Origin: Pseudomonas chlororaphis subsp. chlororaphis
Lineage (GTDB): Bacteria; Pseudomonadota; Gammaproteobacteria; Pseudomonadales; Pseudomonadaceae
DNA length: 64,000 nucleotides
Assembly (NCBI RefSeq): GCF_003945765.1
Contig: NZ_CP027712.1
Location: forward strand, 5,704,001-5,768,000
Direction: 5' to 3'
The translations under genes were made by a program, and so were the position numbers. Below, one piece after another: positions 19,562 through 28,963 of this stretch; position 1 is the first letter of the stretch; every line of letters starts with the position of its first letter. The notes under the pieces were generated by a model. That model saw only the letters and a list, made by a program, of their open reading frames with translations. It did no database searches and had not been told where the DNA came from.

Positions 19562-20269
19562 CGACTCCTCATCGACCCGCTCAGTGCCCAGCAGGCGCGG
19601 GCCCCAATCCTCGACCGCCGCCTGCTCGACCCGGCGCTCCAGGGTGCGGCGCCACGAAGGCACCAGCGGCAACTCCAGGCACAGACGAATCTCCTCCAGC
19701 GCCACCTCGCGGGAAAACAGCACCGCGCTCAAGCGCGACAGCGGCCACTGCTCGAACGGGCGCTCGACCTGCTGCAACACGTCCCCGGCGCTCAGGCTGC
19801 CCGCCTCCAGCACCCGGTAATACCAGCCGGTGCGCCCGCTCTGCTGGACCCGCAGTGACATGTCTTTCACGGCAAAGCGGTCATTGAGTTTCCAGCACGG
19901 CATGCGGCCCTGGGACACCTCCAGCAACACGCTGCCGACCCGGACCCGGTCGCCCAGGCAGACGTTCTGCTCGGTCCAGCCGTGGCTGCTGAAGTTCTCG
20001 CCAAAGGCGCCCGGCTGCTCCAGCAAGGCGTGCGGCCCCAACTCGGCGGCCCAGGCGGCGTAATGCTCGCGGGGATAGTGATGAATGGCTTTCTCAGTGC
20101 CGCCATGCACCCGCAGGTCGCCCTGCTCGTCTTCCAGCAGGCCCAGGGGACCGACCTGCAGGCTGCCGGTGCGCGGGGTCTTGGCGATCGCGCTCATGGA
20201 CCCCGGCCGGCTGTAGGCCACGGCGCGGCCAGTCAACAGGGCATCGAGGGTTATACGCTCAGGGGTCAT
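19553..20269 (-). CDS. MOSC domain protein, YiiM-like
   Basis: 238-residue cytosolic MOSC-fold protein. YiiM relatives reduce N-hydroxylated compounds using a molybdenum cofactor. The MOSC core (~30-170) contains the conserved VHGGTEKAIHHYP, GAFGENF and the candidate Mo-ligand Cys in SQGRMPCWKLN; a C-terminal 3-alpha domain follows. ATG at 20269. Convergent with gspM; no operon partner is evident, and the substrate is unknown. Confidence 0.88.
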   Translation of the reverse strand: MTPERITLDALLTGRAVAYSRPGSMSAIAKTPRTGSLQVGPLGLLEDEQGDLRVHGGTEKAIHHYPREHYAAWAAELGPHALLEQPGAFGENFSSHGWTEQNVCLGDRVRVGSVLLEVSQGRMPCWKLNDRFAVKDMSLRVQQSGRTGWYYRVLEAGSLSAGDVLQQVERPFEQWPLSRLSAVLFSREVALEEIRLCLELPLVPSWRRTLERRVEQAAVEDWGPRLLGTERVDEESAR

Positions 20270-20399
20270 TACCTTACTCCATGGTTTCAGCGGCGAACGG
20301 ATGTTCCCGGCAGATCAACTCACTGTCGGCAGCTGCCAGCGGCTCTTCGGCCAGGCCCAAGCTCGGCACATCCCGGGCCCTTTCGCTCACGGCCTGCAC

Positions 20400-21617
20400 T
20401 CAGGCTTTTCGGGTCCGCGGCAGGAAGATCGCCAGCAGGCCGAACAGCGGCAGGAACGAGCACAGGAAGTACACATACTCGATGCCGTGGATGTCCGCCA
20501 AGTGGCCCAGCAGCGCCGCGCCGATCCCACCGAACCCGAACATCAGGCCGAAGAACACCCCGGCGATCATGCCGACGTTGCCCGGCACCAGCTCCTGGGC
20601 GTAGACCACGATGGCCGAGAACGCCGACGCCAGGATGAAGCCGATCACCACGCTGAGCACGCTGGTCCAGAACAGGTCGACATGGGGCAGCAGCAAGGTG
20701 AACGGCGCCACGCCGAGGATCGAGAACCAGATCACCGCCTTGCGCCCGATCTTGTCGCCGATCGGCCCGCCGAAGAAGGTCCCGGCCGCCACCGCGCCAA
20801 GGAACAGGAACAGGTGCAGCTGCGAGCTGGCCACCGACAGGTCGAACTTCTCGATCAGATAGAAGGTGAAGTAGCTGGTCAGGCTGGCCATGTAGAAATA
20901 CTTGGAGAACACCAGCAGCCCCAGCACCACCAGGGCGCTGAGCACCCGCCCCCTGGACAGGCCGTGGGTCGCCGCCTGGCCCTGCTTGAGCTTGAACAGC
21001 TTGAGGTGGTTGGCATACCAGCGGCTGATGGCGTAGAGCAGCGCCACGGCGAACACCGCCAACAGGCCAAACCAGGCCACATTGCCCTGGCCGAAGGGAA
21101 TGATGATGGCCGCCGCCAGCAGCGGGCCGAAGGCCGTGCCGGCATTGCCGCCGACCTGGAAGGTCGATTGCGCCAGGCCATAACGCCCGCCGGAGGCCAG
21201 CCGCGCCACCCGCGAGGCTTCCGGGTGGAAGGTCGAGGAGCCGACACCAATCAGCCCCGCTGCCAGCAGGATCAAGGCAAAGCTGCCAACCTGGGACATC
21301 ATCAGAATGCCGATCAGGGTGCAGACCATGCCCACCGGCAACAGGTACGGCTTGGGGTGGCGGTCGGTGTAATAACCGACCCACGGCTGCAACAGCGAGG
21401 CCGTGAGCTGGAAGGTCAGGGTAATCAGGCCGACCTGGGTGAAGGTCAGGCCGTAGCTGGCCTTGAGCATCGGGTAGATCGCCGGCAGCACCGCCTGGAT
21501 CAGGTCGTTGATCAAATGCGCCAGCGCCACCGCGCCAATGATGCGCAGCACCAGGGGGCTGCTGTGTGAAGGCGCGGGAGTCGCCACAGAGGCGGACTGA
21601 ACATTGCTGATAGCCAT
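20400..21617 (-). CDS. fsr: MFS efflux transporter, fosmidomycin-resistance (Fsr) type
   Basis: 405-residue inner-membrane protein with 12 predicted helices, close to E. coli Fsr in its N terminus (LAHLINDLIQAVLPAIYPMLKASYGLTFTQVGLITL) and the STFHPEASRVARLASGGRYGLAQS stretch typical of this subfamily. The family exports fosmidomycin and possibly other phosphonates or small drugs; the native substrate is unknown. Standing alone, with ~345 bases upstream before the tRNA gene. Confidence 0.9.
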   Translation of the reverse strand: MAISNVQSASVATPAPSHSSPLVLRIIGAVALAHLINDLIQAVLPAIYPMLKASYGLTFTQVGLITLTFQLTASLLQPWVGYYTDRHPKPYLLPVGMVCTLIGILMMSQVGSFALILLAAGLIGVGSSTFHPEASRVARLASGGRYGLAQSTFQVGGNAGTAFGPLLAAAIIIPFGQGNVAWFGLLAVFAVALLYAISRWYANHLKLFKLKQGQAATHGLSRGRVLSALVVLGLLVFSKYFYMASLTSYFTFYLIEKFDLSVASSQLHLFLFLGAVAAGTFFGGPIGDKIGRKAVIWFSILGVAPFTLLLPHVDLFWTSVLSVVIGFILASAFSAIVVYAQELVPGNVGMIAGVFFGLMFGFGGIGAALLGHLADIHGIEYVYFLCSFLPLFGLLAIFLPRTRKA

Positions 21618-21924
21618 GAGAGTTTCCGTACAGCAGATGGATGCGCAGTTGCAGGGGTGGCCAATGTGCCATTTTTCGGTGCGCCGCGGCTATCCCCTTA
21701 GCTTGCTAACGACTTGAATATTTTGCTTGATGCGCGGCACGGCAAAACATCGGAGCCTGCGTTCAGCGGCACGGCCGACGCAAACCGGCCAATACGGTGT
21801 AGCGACTAAAACGCGGACCAGGGTTCACGGCGCGTTGCGCGTGCAATCGCAGGATGCGCTGGCGGCTACAGGAGGGAATTGGATAAACGGTTGATAGCGT
21901 AGATAATTTTTTTATAAAAAGCGC
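21618..21924. other. Non-coding gap upstream of fsr and tRNA-Met
   Basis: About 300 bases with no credible gene on either strand. It must hold the fsr promoter (leftward) and ends in the AT-rich stretch (21895-21922) just upstream of the tRNA promoter. Confidence 0.6.
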
Positions 21925-21953
21925 TTGACGCCTTACCGTTCTACGCGAATAAT
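21925..21953 (+). promoter_or_regulatory. Sigma-70 promoter of tRNA-Met
   Basis: TTGACG (-35) and AATAAT (-10) are separated by exactly 17 bases and followed by a GC-rich discriminator (GCGCGCC) about 11 bases before the tRNA. An AT-rich UP-like stretch lies upstream. The GC-rich discriminator is typical of stringently controlled stable-RNA promoters. Confidence 0.85.
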
Positions 21954-21964
21954 GCGCGCCACTT

Positions 21965-22041
21965 GGCTACATAGCTCAGTTGGTTAGAGCATAGCATTCA
22001 TAATGCTGGGGTCCGGGGTTCAAGTCCCTGTGTAGCCACCA
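21965..22041 (+). tRNA. tRNA-Met (anticodon CAT)
   Basis: 77-nt cloverleaf including encoded CCA. Acceptor GGCTACA (21965-21971) pairs perfectly with TGTAGCC (22031-22037). D stem GCTC/GAGC, anticodon stem TAGCA/TGCTG with loop TTCATAA (CAT at 21999-22001), T loop TTCAAGT. The first acceptor pair is G-C and the anticodon stem lacks the three G-C pairs of initiator tRNA, so this is most likely elongator Met; a CAT anticodon could also be tRNA-Ile with lysidine. Confidence 0.95.
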
Positions 22042-22048
22042 AGTACCT

Positions 22049-22079
22049 CAACAAAGCCCGCCTTGTGCGGGCTTTGTTG
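22049..22079 (+). terminator. Terminator of tRNA-Met
   Basis: Perfect 13-bp stem CAACAAAGCCCGC/GCGGGCTTTGTTG with a 5-nt loop, starting eight bases after the tRNA and followed by TTTCT. Confidence 0.9.
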
Positions 22080-22178
22080 TTTCTGGCTATCTCTCCACCT
22101 TCCCTCCATGTATCTCCTATCCTCGCCAAATAATTGAACTGAGGGGATGCAAGCCCAAAACGCCGCCCCCCCTGCCCC

Positions 22179-22364
22179 ATGAGCGCACCAGCCATTCTCT
22201 ACGACTACCTGGACCAGACTGCCGCCTTCAATGCCGACGGCCGGATCAACACCACTGTCGTCACCGTTCGCTTCGGCACAGTCCCCAGCGAATGGCTTCA
22301 CCTCGATGCCACCGATGCCCCTACCAGATCTTGCAGGTGCCAAGCCGGTACAAGTCCTCTATAA
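22179..22364 (+). other. Short open frame, possibly a gene remnant at the left edge of the phenazine locus
   Basis: Starts MSAPAILYDYLDQTAAFN. Its first ~46 codons have the C/G third positions typical of genuine Pseudomonas genes, but there is no ribosome-binding site. The coding character stops where the lux-type box of phzI begins (22321). It could be a small gene or the cut end of a gene displaced by the phenazine locus. Family not recognised. Confidence 0.3.
22321..22338 (+). promoter_or_regulatory. phz box (lux-type operator) of phzI
   Basis: CTACCAGATCTTGCAGGT is an imperfect palindrome. Read on the other strand it differs at one position from the operator in front of phzA over the core CTRCAAGATCTGGTAG. 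The TATAAA at 22360-22365 places the box centre near -42, the usual position for activation by a LuxR-type protein, here PhzR. Confidence 0.85.
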
Positions 22365-22401
22365 AACTGCACTCCCTTCATCCCTAAGGAAAACTTCAGT
22401 A

Positions 22402-22992
22402 ATGCACATGGAAGAGCACACACTGAACGAAATGAGCGACGAGCTGAAACTCATGCTCGGCCGCTTTCGGCACGAACAATTCGTCGAGAAACTCGGATGG
22501 CGGCTGCCGGCCCATCCGAGCCAGGCAGGTTGCGAATGGGATCAATACGACACCGAGCACGCCCGCTACCTTCTGGCGTTCAATGAAGACCGCGCCATCG
22601 TTGGCTGCGCCCGCCTGATTCCCACCACGTTCCCCAACCTGCTTGAAGGGGTGTTCGGCCATACCTGCGCCGGGGCGCCGCCCAAGCATCCAGCCATCTG
22701 GGAAATGACTCGCTTCACCACCCGCGAACCGCAACTGGCGATGCCGTTGTTCTGGAGAAGCCTCAAGACGGCCAGCCTGGCGGGCGCAGATGCCATCGTC
22801 GGGATCGTCAACAGCACCATGGAGCGCTATTACAAAATCAACGGCGTCCACTACGAACGACTGGGCCCGGTCACGGTGCACCAGAATGAAAAAATCCTCG
22901 CCATCAAACTCTCGGCCCACCGCGAGCATCACCGCAGCGCAGTCGCACCGTCAGCCTTCATGTCCGACACATTATTGAGAGAGACCGCTTGA
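22402..22992 (+). CDS. phzI: Acyl-homoserine-lactone synthase PhzI
   Basis: 196-residue LuxI-family synthase that makes the acyl-homoserine lactone sensed by PhzR (C6-HSL is the known main product in P. chlororaphis). Conserved LuxI residues are visible: Arg and Phe in FRHEQFVEKLGW, the Trp in that block, Asp residues in EWDQYDTEHARYLL, Arg in GCARLIPT, and WEMTRF. ATG at 22402 follows TAAGGA. Preceded by its own lux box, which implies a positive feedback loop. Converges with phzR, with 30 bases between the stops. Confidence 0.97.
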   Translation: MHMEEHTLNEMSDELKLMLGRFRHEQFVEKLGWRLPAHPSQAGCEWDQYDTEHARYLLAFNEDRAIVGCARLIPTTFPNLLEGVFGHTCAGAPPKHPAIWEMTRFTTREPQLAMPLFWRSLKTASLAGADAIVGIVNSTMERYYKINGVHYERLGPVTVHQNEKILAIKLSAHREHHRSAVAPSAFMSDTLLRETA

Positions 22993-23022
22993 TACAGGCC
23001 GAGTCGTCCTTCTTGAAGACCC

Positions 23023-23748
23023 TCAGATATAGCCCATCGCGACGGCGTAAGAGACTGCCTGCACGCGGTTACTGGCGCCGATTTTGCGTTGGATGTTGCG
23101 GTGGTGGTAATTCACCGTATCGGTGCACACCCCCATGATCACGCCGATTTCCTCCGAGGTCTTGCCGTCGGCCGTCCAGCGCAGCACATCACATTCCCTC
23201 CCGCTGAACTCCACATCCGTATTGAAGACCCGCACGTCGCTCTCCAGCTCGGAAATCTTGTCGTGGACCGCTGCAGCAAACGCTTTGATCACCAGCTTCA
23301 ACGCTTCGAACTCCTGAAGACTGATGGGATTATCCTTGCGCGCCAGGCTTAACATCCCAACCCTCCCCTGGGTGTTGAACGAGGGTTGTGCCAGGCCGTG
23401 GCGTAAATTCGAGTCGTTGGCTTCGGACCACAGATCCGGGCACCCCCGGAACAACTCGTTGCTCCACAAAATGGGGGACGACGAGACTTTGCTGTGCTTC
23501 ACCGTGGGATCGATCACCGCGTAGTTAGCCGCCTGATATCGTTGCACCCAGTCCTCGGGATAATTGCCATACATATAAGTCCTGGGCCGCATGAACGGAG
23601 TCACGCTGCACATGCCGTAGGCAAAAAAATCAAACCGTAGTTCGCGCAAGGCCCTCAACGCGACAGCTGTAAACTCCTGCATATCCATGGTTCGCGCAAA
23701 GATACTATAAAAGTACGCATCCCATCCCAACTGCTGCCCTAATTCCAT
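23023..23748 (-). CDS. phzR: LuxR-family quorum-sensing activator PhzR
   Basis: 241-residue cytosolic transcription factor. Autoinducer-binding domain ~15-160, with the conserved [24 protein letters not shown] block; C-terminal GerE/LuxR helix-turn-helix ~175-241 ([27 protein letters not shown]). With C6-HSL it activates phzI and the phzA operon through their lux boxes. ATG at 23748 chosen; a GTG five codons upstream is possible, and neither has a strong ribosome-binding site. Transcribed divergently from phzA. Confidence 0.97.
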   Translation of the reverse strand: MELGQQLGWDAYFYSIFARTMDMQEFTAVALRALRELRFDFFAYGMCSVTPFMRPRTYMYGNYPEDWVQRYQAANYAVIDPTVKHSKVSSSPILWSNELFRGCPDLWSEANDSNLRHGLAQPSFNTQGRVGMLSLARKDNPISLQEFEALKLVIKAFAAAVHDKISELESDVRVFNTDVEFSGRECDVLRWTADGKTSEEIGVIMGVCTDTVNYHHRNIQRKIGASNRVQAVSYAVAMGYI

Positions 23749-24010
23749 TCTGAGCACCACCAAAGTTGAAAACAGGCCGTTAGCCTAGACCAACCTGACA
23801 CCCTGTCAACAAGCAAAACCACACCGCCATAGGCTGCTTCGCACTAGCACTAGATTTATTGCATCTAATACAACTAACTAAATAGAACATTGCATCCTGA
23901 CGATGCTAGCAAGCCATTACCGCCTCTCAGCCGACGAATGAACCTGCCTCTTCATAATAATGCAACAGTTCACCCGGTGGACTGCAGCCAGCCCGTTCAT
24001 GTCCTACATC
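23749..24010. other. AT-rich divergent control region between phzR and phzA
   Basis: No gene. The segment is clearly richer in A+T than its surroundings and must hold the phzR promoter (leftward) and sequences upstream of the phzA lux box. I see no second lux-type palindrome here. Confidence 0.6.
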
Positions 24011-24028
24011 ACTACAAGATCTGGTAGT
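24011..24028 (+). promoter_or_regulatory. phz box (lux-type operator) of the phzA operon
   Basis: Near-perfect palindrome ACTACAAGATCTGGTAGT. A TATAAA at 24052-24057 puts the centre near -44 of the predicted start (~24064). Known PhzR target type in phenazine-producing pseudomonads. Confidence 0.92.
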
Positions 24029-24063
24029 TCCACCCCCAAGAAATGCAGGTGTATAAACAACAC

Positions 24064-24177
24064 CCGCTCGGCACGGCCACGAAGGAACAATAGTTAAAAA
24101 CTGTAAATATTCACCCGCGCCAATTAACTAAATATTTACTTTCAAAAACACAACCCCAACTAAGGAGGATGCTGCCC
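24064..24177 (+). promoter_or_regulatory. 5' leader of the phz operon
   Basis: About 114 nt lie between the predicted transcription start and the phzA ATG, long for a bacterial leader. It is A/C-rich and ends with a strong TAAGGAGG (24161-24168). Work on P. chlororaphis 30-84 reported that its phz leader represses expression, so a post-transcriptional control role is plausible here. Confidence 0.5.
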
Positions 24178-24669
24178 ATGCCTGCTTCGCTTTCCCCTAG
24201 CGGCTTTAATGATCACCTTGAACTTCGCCAAAAAAATCGCGCCACGGTCGAACAGTACATGCGCACTAACGGCAAAGATCGCCTGCGTCGTCATGAATTG
24301 TTCACTCAGGATGGCAGTGGCGGTTCCTGGAACACCGAAACCGGTGAACCCCTTGTGTTTAAAGGCCACACGAAGCTGGCTGCCCTCGGCGTATGGCTGG
24401 AGAAGTGCTTTCCGGACTGGCAATGGCACAACGTCCGGGTGTTTGAAACCGATAACCCCAACCACTTCTGGGTGGAAAGCGACGGTCGCGGCAAGACCCT
24501 GGTTCCCGGTTACTCCGAAGGTTATTGCGAAAATCATTACATCCATTCTTTCGAACTGGACGACGGCAAGATCACGCAGAACCGTGAATTCATGAACCCC
24601 TTCCAACAACTTCGCGCCTTGGGCATCCCCGTTCCAAAAATCAAGCGTGAAGGTATCCCCGCCTCATAA
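24178..24669 (+). CDS. phzA: Phenazine biosynthesis protein PhzA
   Basis: 163-residue NTF2/SnoaL-fold protein, tandem paralogue of PhzB. The pair helps condense two aminoketone units into the tricyclic phenazine precursor. The start is ATG 24178, nine bases after TAAGGAGG; an ATG at 24169 touches the ribosome-binding site and is rejected. It keeps the Glu in NREFMN, but the active-site His seen in PhzB (AEHAVW) is Leu here (AALGVW), consistent with PhzA being the less active subunit. First gene of the operon. Confidence 0.96.
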   Translation: MPASLSPSGFNDHLELRQKNRATVEQYMRTNGKDRLRRHELFTQDGSGGSWNTETGEPLVFKGHTKLAALGVWLEKCFPDWQWHNVRVFETDNPNHFWVESDGRGKTLVPGYSEGYCENHYIHSFELDDGKITQNREFMNPFQQLRALGIPVPKIKREGIPAS

Positions 24670-24695
24670 CACCCCTTATTCATTGGAGATTGAGC

Positions 24696-25187
24696 ATGCC
24701 CAATAGCACAGCGCAACAACTAACCGCTAGCGACATCACTGAACTTCGCCGCAAGAACCGCGCCACGGTCGAGCAATATATGCGCACCAAAGGCCAAGAC
24801 CGCCTGCGCCGCCATGAACTATTTACCGAAGATGGTTCAGGCGGCTTATGGACCACCGATACCGGCGCGCCGATTGTAATCAGTGGCAAGGCCAAGTTGG
24901 CCGAACATGCTGTTTGGTCACTCAAGTGCTTCCCGGACTGGGAGTGGTACAACGTCAAAGTATTTGAAACCGATGACCCTAACCATATCTGGGTCGAGTG
25001 TGATGGCCACGGCAAGATCCTCTTTCCCGGTTATCCGGAAGGCTATTACGAGAACCACTTCCTGCACTCCTTCGAGCTGGAAGACGGCAAAGTAAAACGC
25101 AATCGCGAATTCATGAACGTCTTTCAACAACTGCGCGCCCTGGGTATTCCAGTGCCGCAAATCAAACGTGAAGGCATTCCAACTTAA
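24696..25187 (+). CDS. phzB: Phenazine biosynthesis protein PhzB
   Basis: 163-residue NTF2/SnoaL-fold protein that catalyses condensation of two PhzF products. It carries both proposed catalytic residues: His71 in AEHAVW and the Glu in RNREFMN. Highly similar to PhzA along its whole length. ATG at 24696 follows TTGGAGAT; a TTG two codons earlier is less likely. Its 3' end lies 23 bases before phzC. Confidence 0.96.
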   Translation: MPNSTAQQLTASDITELRRKNRATVEQYMRTKGQDRLRRHELFTEDGSGGLWTTDTGAPIVISGKAKLAEHAVWSLKCFPDWEWYNVKVFETDDPNHIWVECDGHGKILFPGYPEGYYENHFLHSFELEDGKVKRNREFMNVFQQLRALGIPVPQIKREGIPT

Positions 25188-25209
25188 TCCTCGTGAGAGT
25201 GATCGCATC

Positions 25210-26412
25210 ATGGAAGACTTACTGAAACGGGTTCTAAGTTGTGAAGCGTTCCAGCAGCCTCAATGGAGCGAACCATCACAATTGCATGACGCGCAGGCCT
25301 ACCTCAGGGACAGCGCCTCATTGATTCGAGTGGAAGACATCCTGGTGCTGCGCGCCACCCTGGCGCGTGTAGCGGCCGGCGAAGCGATGGTCATCCAGTC
25401 CGGTGACTGCGCCGAGGACATGGATGAAAGCACTCCCGATCATGTGGCCCGCAAAGCAGCGGTGCTGGACATCCTGGCCGGAGCGTTCCGGCTCGTGACC
25501 CAGCAACCGGTGGTACGGGTGGGACGGATTGCCGGGCAGTTTGCCAAGCCCCGTTCCAATAACAACGAACGCATTGGCGATCTCGAGTTGCCAGTGTATC
25601 GCGGTGACATGGTCAACGGCCGCGAGGCCGTCTGCGGCCATCGCCAGCACGATGCGCAACGCCTGGTTCGAGGCTATGGCGCCGCACGGGACATCATGCA
25701 GCACCTGGGCTGGAAAGCGTCGGCAGGCCAGGAGCAACTCATAGGTTCACCGGCCTGGACCAGCCACGAAATGCTGGTACTCGACTACGAACTGCCACAA
25801 CTGCGCCAGGACGAACAGGGCCGGGTATTTCTCGGTTCTACCCACTGGCCGTGGATCGGCGAGCGCACCCGTCAGTTAACGGGCGCTCACGTGGCGCTGC
25901 TCAGCGAAGTGCTCAACCCAGTGGCGTGCAAGGTCGGCCCGGACATTACCCGGGACCAGCTGCTGAGCCTGTGTGAGCGCCTGGACGCCAAGCGCGAACC
26001 CGGCCGGCTGACCCTGATTGCCCGCATGGGCGCCCAGAAGGTCGCCGAGCGCCTGCCTCCACTGGTCGAAGCGGTGCGCCAGGCCGGCCACAAGATCATC
26101 TGGCTGAGCGACCCGATGCACGGCAACACCATCGTCGCGCCCTGCGGCAACAAGACCCGCATGGTGCAGGCCATCACCGAGGAAATCGCCGCCTTCAAGC
26201 ATGCCGTGACCTCTGCCGGTGGCGTGGCCGCCGGCCTGCACCTGGAAACCACCCCTGACGACGTCAGCGAGTGCGCTTCCGATGCCGCCGGCCTGCATCA
26301 GGTCGCCAGCCGCTACAAAAGCCTGTGCGACCCGCGCCTGAACCCCTGGCAAGCCATTACTGCGGTGATGGCCTGGAAAAACCAGCCCTCCTCAACCCTT
26401 GCCTCCTTTTGA
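25210..26412 (+). CDS. phzC: DAHP synthase PhzC (class II)
   Basis: 400-residue class II 3-deoxy-D-arabino-heptulosonate 7-phosphate synthase, joining phosphoenolpyruvate and erythrose 4-phosphate to feed the shikimate pathway toward phenazines. Family motifs: [42 protein letters not shown] and [15 protein letters not shown] pathway-dedicated copy that can bypass normal feedback control. ATG 25210 gives the usual 400 residues; the frame is open upstream to 25168 only within phzB. Confidence 0.97.
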   Translation: MEDLLKRVLSCEAFQQPQWSEPSQLHDAQAYLRDSASLIRVEDILVLRATLARVAAGEAMVIQSGDCAEDMDESTPDHVARKAAVLDILAGAFRLVTQQPVVRVGRIAGQFAKPRSNNNERIGDLELPVYRGDMVNGREAVCGHRQHDAQRLVRGYGAARDIMQHLGWKASAGQEQLIGSPAWTSHEMLVLDYELPQLRQDEQGRVFLGSTHWPWIGERTRQLTGAHVALLSEVLNPVACKVGPDITRDQLLSLCERLDAKREPGRLTLIARMGAQKVAERLPPLVEAVRQAGHKIIWLSDPMHGNTIVAPCGNKTRMVQAITEEIAAFKHAVTSAGGVAAGLHLETTPDDVSECASDAAGLHQVASRYKSLCDPRLNPWQAITAVMAWKNQPSSTLASF

Positions 26413-26427
26413 CTGGAGTTTGTCGTC

Positions 26428-27051
26428 ATGACCGGCATTCCATCGATCGTCCCTTACGCCTTGCCTACCAACCGCGACCTGCCCGTCAACCTCGCGCAAT
26501 GGAGCATCGACCCCGAGCGTGCCGTGCTGTTGGTGCATGACATGCAGCGCTACTTCCTGCGACCCTTGCCCGACGCCCTGCGTGACGAAGTCGTGAGCAA
26601 TGCCGCGCGCATTCGCCAGTGGGCCGCCGACAACGGCGTTCCGGTGGCCTACACCGCCCAGCCCGGCAGCATGAGCGAGGAGCAACGCGGGCTGCTCAAA
26701 GACTTCTGGGGCCCGGGCATGAAGGCCAGCCCCACCGACCGCGAGGTGGTCGGCGCCCTGGCGCCCAAGCCCGGCGACTGGTTGCTGACCAAGTGGCGCT
26801 ACAGTGCGTTCTTCAACTCCGACCTGCTGGAACGCATGCGCGCCAACGAGCGCGATCAGTTGATCCTGTGCGGGGTGTACGCCCATGTCGGGGTACTGAT
26901 TTCCACCGTGGATGCCTACTCCAACGATATCCAGCCGTTCCTCGTTGCCGACGCGATCGCCGACTTCAGCAAGGAGCACCACTGGATGGCCATCGAATAC
27001 GCCGCCAGCCGTTGCGCCATGGTCATCACCACCGACGAGGTGGTGCTATGA
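26428..27051 (+). CDS. phzD: Isochorismatase-family enzyme PhzD
   Basis: 207-residue cytosolic hydrolase that converts 2-amino-2-deoxyisochorismate (from PhzE) to trans-2,3-dihydro-3-hydroxyanthranilate plus pyruvate. Active-site Asp in [10 protein letters not shown] and Lys in [10 protein letters not shown] are present. The position of the nucleophilic Cys in cysteine-hydrolase relatives is Gly ([10 protein letters not shown]), as expected for isochorismatases. RBS TGGAGT upstream; stop overlaps phzE (ATGA). Confidence 0.97.
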   Translation: MTGIPSIVPYALPTNRDLPVNLAQWSIDPERAVLLVHDMQRYFLRPLPDALRDEVVSNAARIRQWAADNGVPVAYTAQPGSMSEEQRGLLKDFWGPGMKASPTDREVVGALAPKPGDWLLTKWRYSAFFNSDLLERMRANERDQLILCGVYAHVGVLISTVDAYSNDIQPFLVADAIADFSKEHHWMAIEYAASRCAMVITTDEVVL

Positions 27052-28961
27052 GCCAAACCGCAGCCCACCTCATGGAACGCATCCTGCAACCGGTTCCCGA
27101 GCCGTTTGCCCTGTTGTACCGCCCGGAATCCAGCGGCCCCGGCCTGCTGGACGTGCTGATCGGCGAAATGTCGGAACCGCAGGTCCTGGCCGATATCGAC
27201 TTGCCTGCCACCTCGATCGGCGCGCCTCGCCTGGATGTACTGGCGCTGATTCCCTACCGGCAGATCGCCGAGCGCGGTTTCGAGGCGGTGGACGATCAGT
27301 CGCCGCTGCTGGCGATGAACATCACCGAGCAGCAATCCATCAGCATCGAACGCTTGCTGGGGTTGCTGCCCAACGTGCCGATCCAGTTGAACAGTGAACG
27401 CTTCGACCTCAGCGACGCGAGCTACGCCGAGATCGTCAGCCAGGTGATCGCCAACGAAATCGGCTCCGGGGAAGGCGCCAACTTCGTCATCAAGCGCACC
27501 TTCCTGGCCGAGATCAGCGAGTACGGCCCGGCCAGTGCGCTGTCGTTCTTTCGCCATCTGCTGGAACGGGAGAAAGGCGCCTACTGGACGTTCATCATCC
27601 ACACCGGCAGCCGTACCTTCGTGGGTGCGTCCCCCGAGCGCCACATCAGCATCAAGGATGGGCTCGCGGTGATGAACCCCATCAGCGGCACTTACCGCTA
27701 TCCGCCCGCCGGCCCCAACCTGACGGAAGTCATGGACTTCCTGGCGGATCGCAAAGAGGCCGACGAGCTCTACATGGTGGTGGATGAAGAGCTGAAAATG
27801 ATGGCGCGCATCTGTGACGACGGCGGCCACGTCCTCGGTCCTTACCTCAAGGAAATGGCGCACCTGGCCCACACCGAGTACTTCATCGAAGGCAAGACCC
27901 ATCGCGATGTACGGGAAATCCTGCGCGAAACCCTGTTTGCCCCGACCGTCACCGGCAGCCCGCTGGAAAGCGCCTGCCGGGTCATCCAGCGCTATGAGCC
28001 GCAAGGCCGCGCGTACTACAGCGGCATGGCTGCGCTGATCGGCAGCGATGGCAAGGGCGGGCGTTCCCTGGACTCGGCGATCCTGATTCGCACCGCCGAC
28101 ATCGATAACAGCGGCGAGGTGCGGATCAGCGTGGGCTCGACCATCGTGCGCCATTCCGACCCGATGACCGAGGCTGCCGAAAGCCGGGCCAAGGCCACCG
28201 GCCTGATCAGCGCACTGAAAAACCAGGCGCCCTCGCGCTTCGGCAATCACCTGCAAGTGCGCGCCGCATTGGCCAACCGCAATGCCTACGTCTCGGACTT
28301 CTGGCTGATGGACAGCCAGCAGCGGGAGCAGATCCAGGCCGACTTCAGTGGGCGCCAGGTGCTGATCGTCGACGCCGAAGACACCTTCACTTCGATGATC
28401 GCCAAGCAACTGCGGGCCCTGGGCCTGGTGGTGACGGTATGTAGCTTCAGCGACGAATACAGCTTTGACGGCTACGACCTGGTCATCATGGGCCCCGGCC
28501 CCGGTAACCCGAGCGAAGTCCAACAGCCGAAAATCAACCACCTGCACGTGGCCATCCGCTCCTTGCTCAGCCAGCAGCGGCCGTTCCTTGCGGTGTGCCT
28601 GAGCCATCAGGTGCTGAGCTTATGCCTGGGCCTGGAACTGCAGCGCAAAGCCATTCCCAACCAGGGTGTGCAAAAACAGATCGACCTGTTTGGCAACGCC
28701 GAACGGGTGGGCTTCTACAACACCTTCGCCGCCCAGAGTTCGAGTGACCGCCTGGACATCGACGGCATCGGCACTGTCGAGATCAGCCGCGACAGCGAGA
28801 CCGGCGAGGTGCATGCCCTGCGTGGGCCGTCGTTCGCCTCCATGCAGTTTCATGCCGAGTCGCTGCTGACCCAGGAAGGCCCGCGCATCATCGCCGACCT
28901 GCTGCGGCACGCCCTCATCCACACACCTGTCGAGAGCAACGCTTCGGCCGCCGGGAGATAA
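27048..28961 (+). CDS. phzE: 2-Amino-2-deoxyisochorismate synthase PhzE
   Basis: 637-residue fusion of a chorismate-using (MST) domain (~1-420) and a class I glutamine amidotransferase (~435-630). It aminates chorismate to 2-amino-2-deoxyisochorismate, the first committed step. The MST domain has [21 protein letters not shown] and the MARICDDGG region. The amidotransferase has GPGPGNPSE, the nucleophile region [14 protein letters not shown] and the His-Glu pair in MQFHAES. ATG 27048 overlaps the phzD stop; the longer upstream frame is a shadow of phzD. Confidence 0.97.
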   Translation: MSQTAAHLMERILQPVPEPFALLYRPESSGPGLLDVLIGEMSEPQVLADIDLPATSIGAPRLDVLALIPYRQIAERGFEAVDDQSPLLAMNITEQQSISIERLLGLLPNVPIQLNSERFDLSDASYAEIVSQVIANEIGSGEGANFVIKRTFLAEISEYGPASALSFFRHLLEREKGAYWTFIIHTGSRTFVGASPERHISIKDGLAVMNPISGTYRYPPAGPNLTEVMDFLADRKEADELYMVVDEELKMMARICDDGGHVLGPYLKEMAHLAHTEYFIEGKTHRDVREILRETLFAPTVTGSPLESACRVIQRYEPQGRAYYSGMAALIGSDGKGGRSLDSAILIRTADIDNSGEVRISVGSTIVRHSDPMTEAAESRAKATGLISALKNQAPSRFGNHLQVRAALANRNAYVSDFWLMDSQQREQIQADFSGRQVLIVDAEDTFTSMIAKQLRALGLVVTVCSFSDEYSFDGYDLVIMGPGPGNPSEVQQPKINHLHVAIRSLLSQQRPFLAVCLSHQVLSLCLGLELQRKAIPNQGVQKQIDLFGNAERVGFYNTFAAQSSSDRLDIDGIGTVEISRDSETGEVHALRGPSFASMQFHAESLLTQEGPRIIADLLRHALIHTPVESNASAAGR

Positions 28962-28963
28962 CC

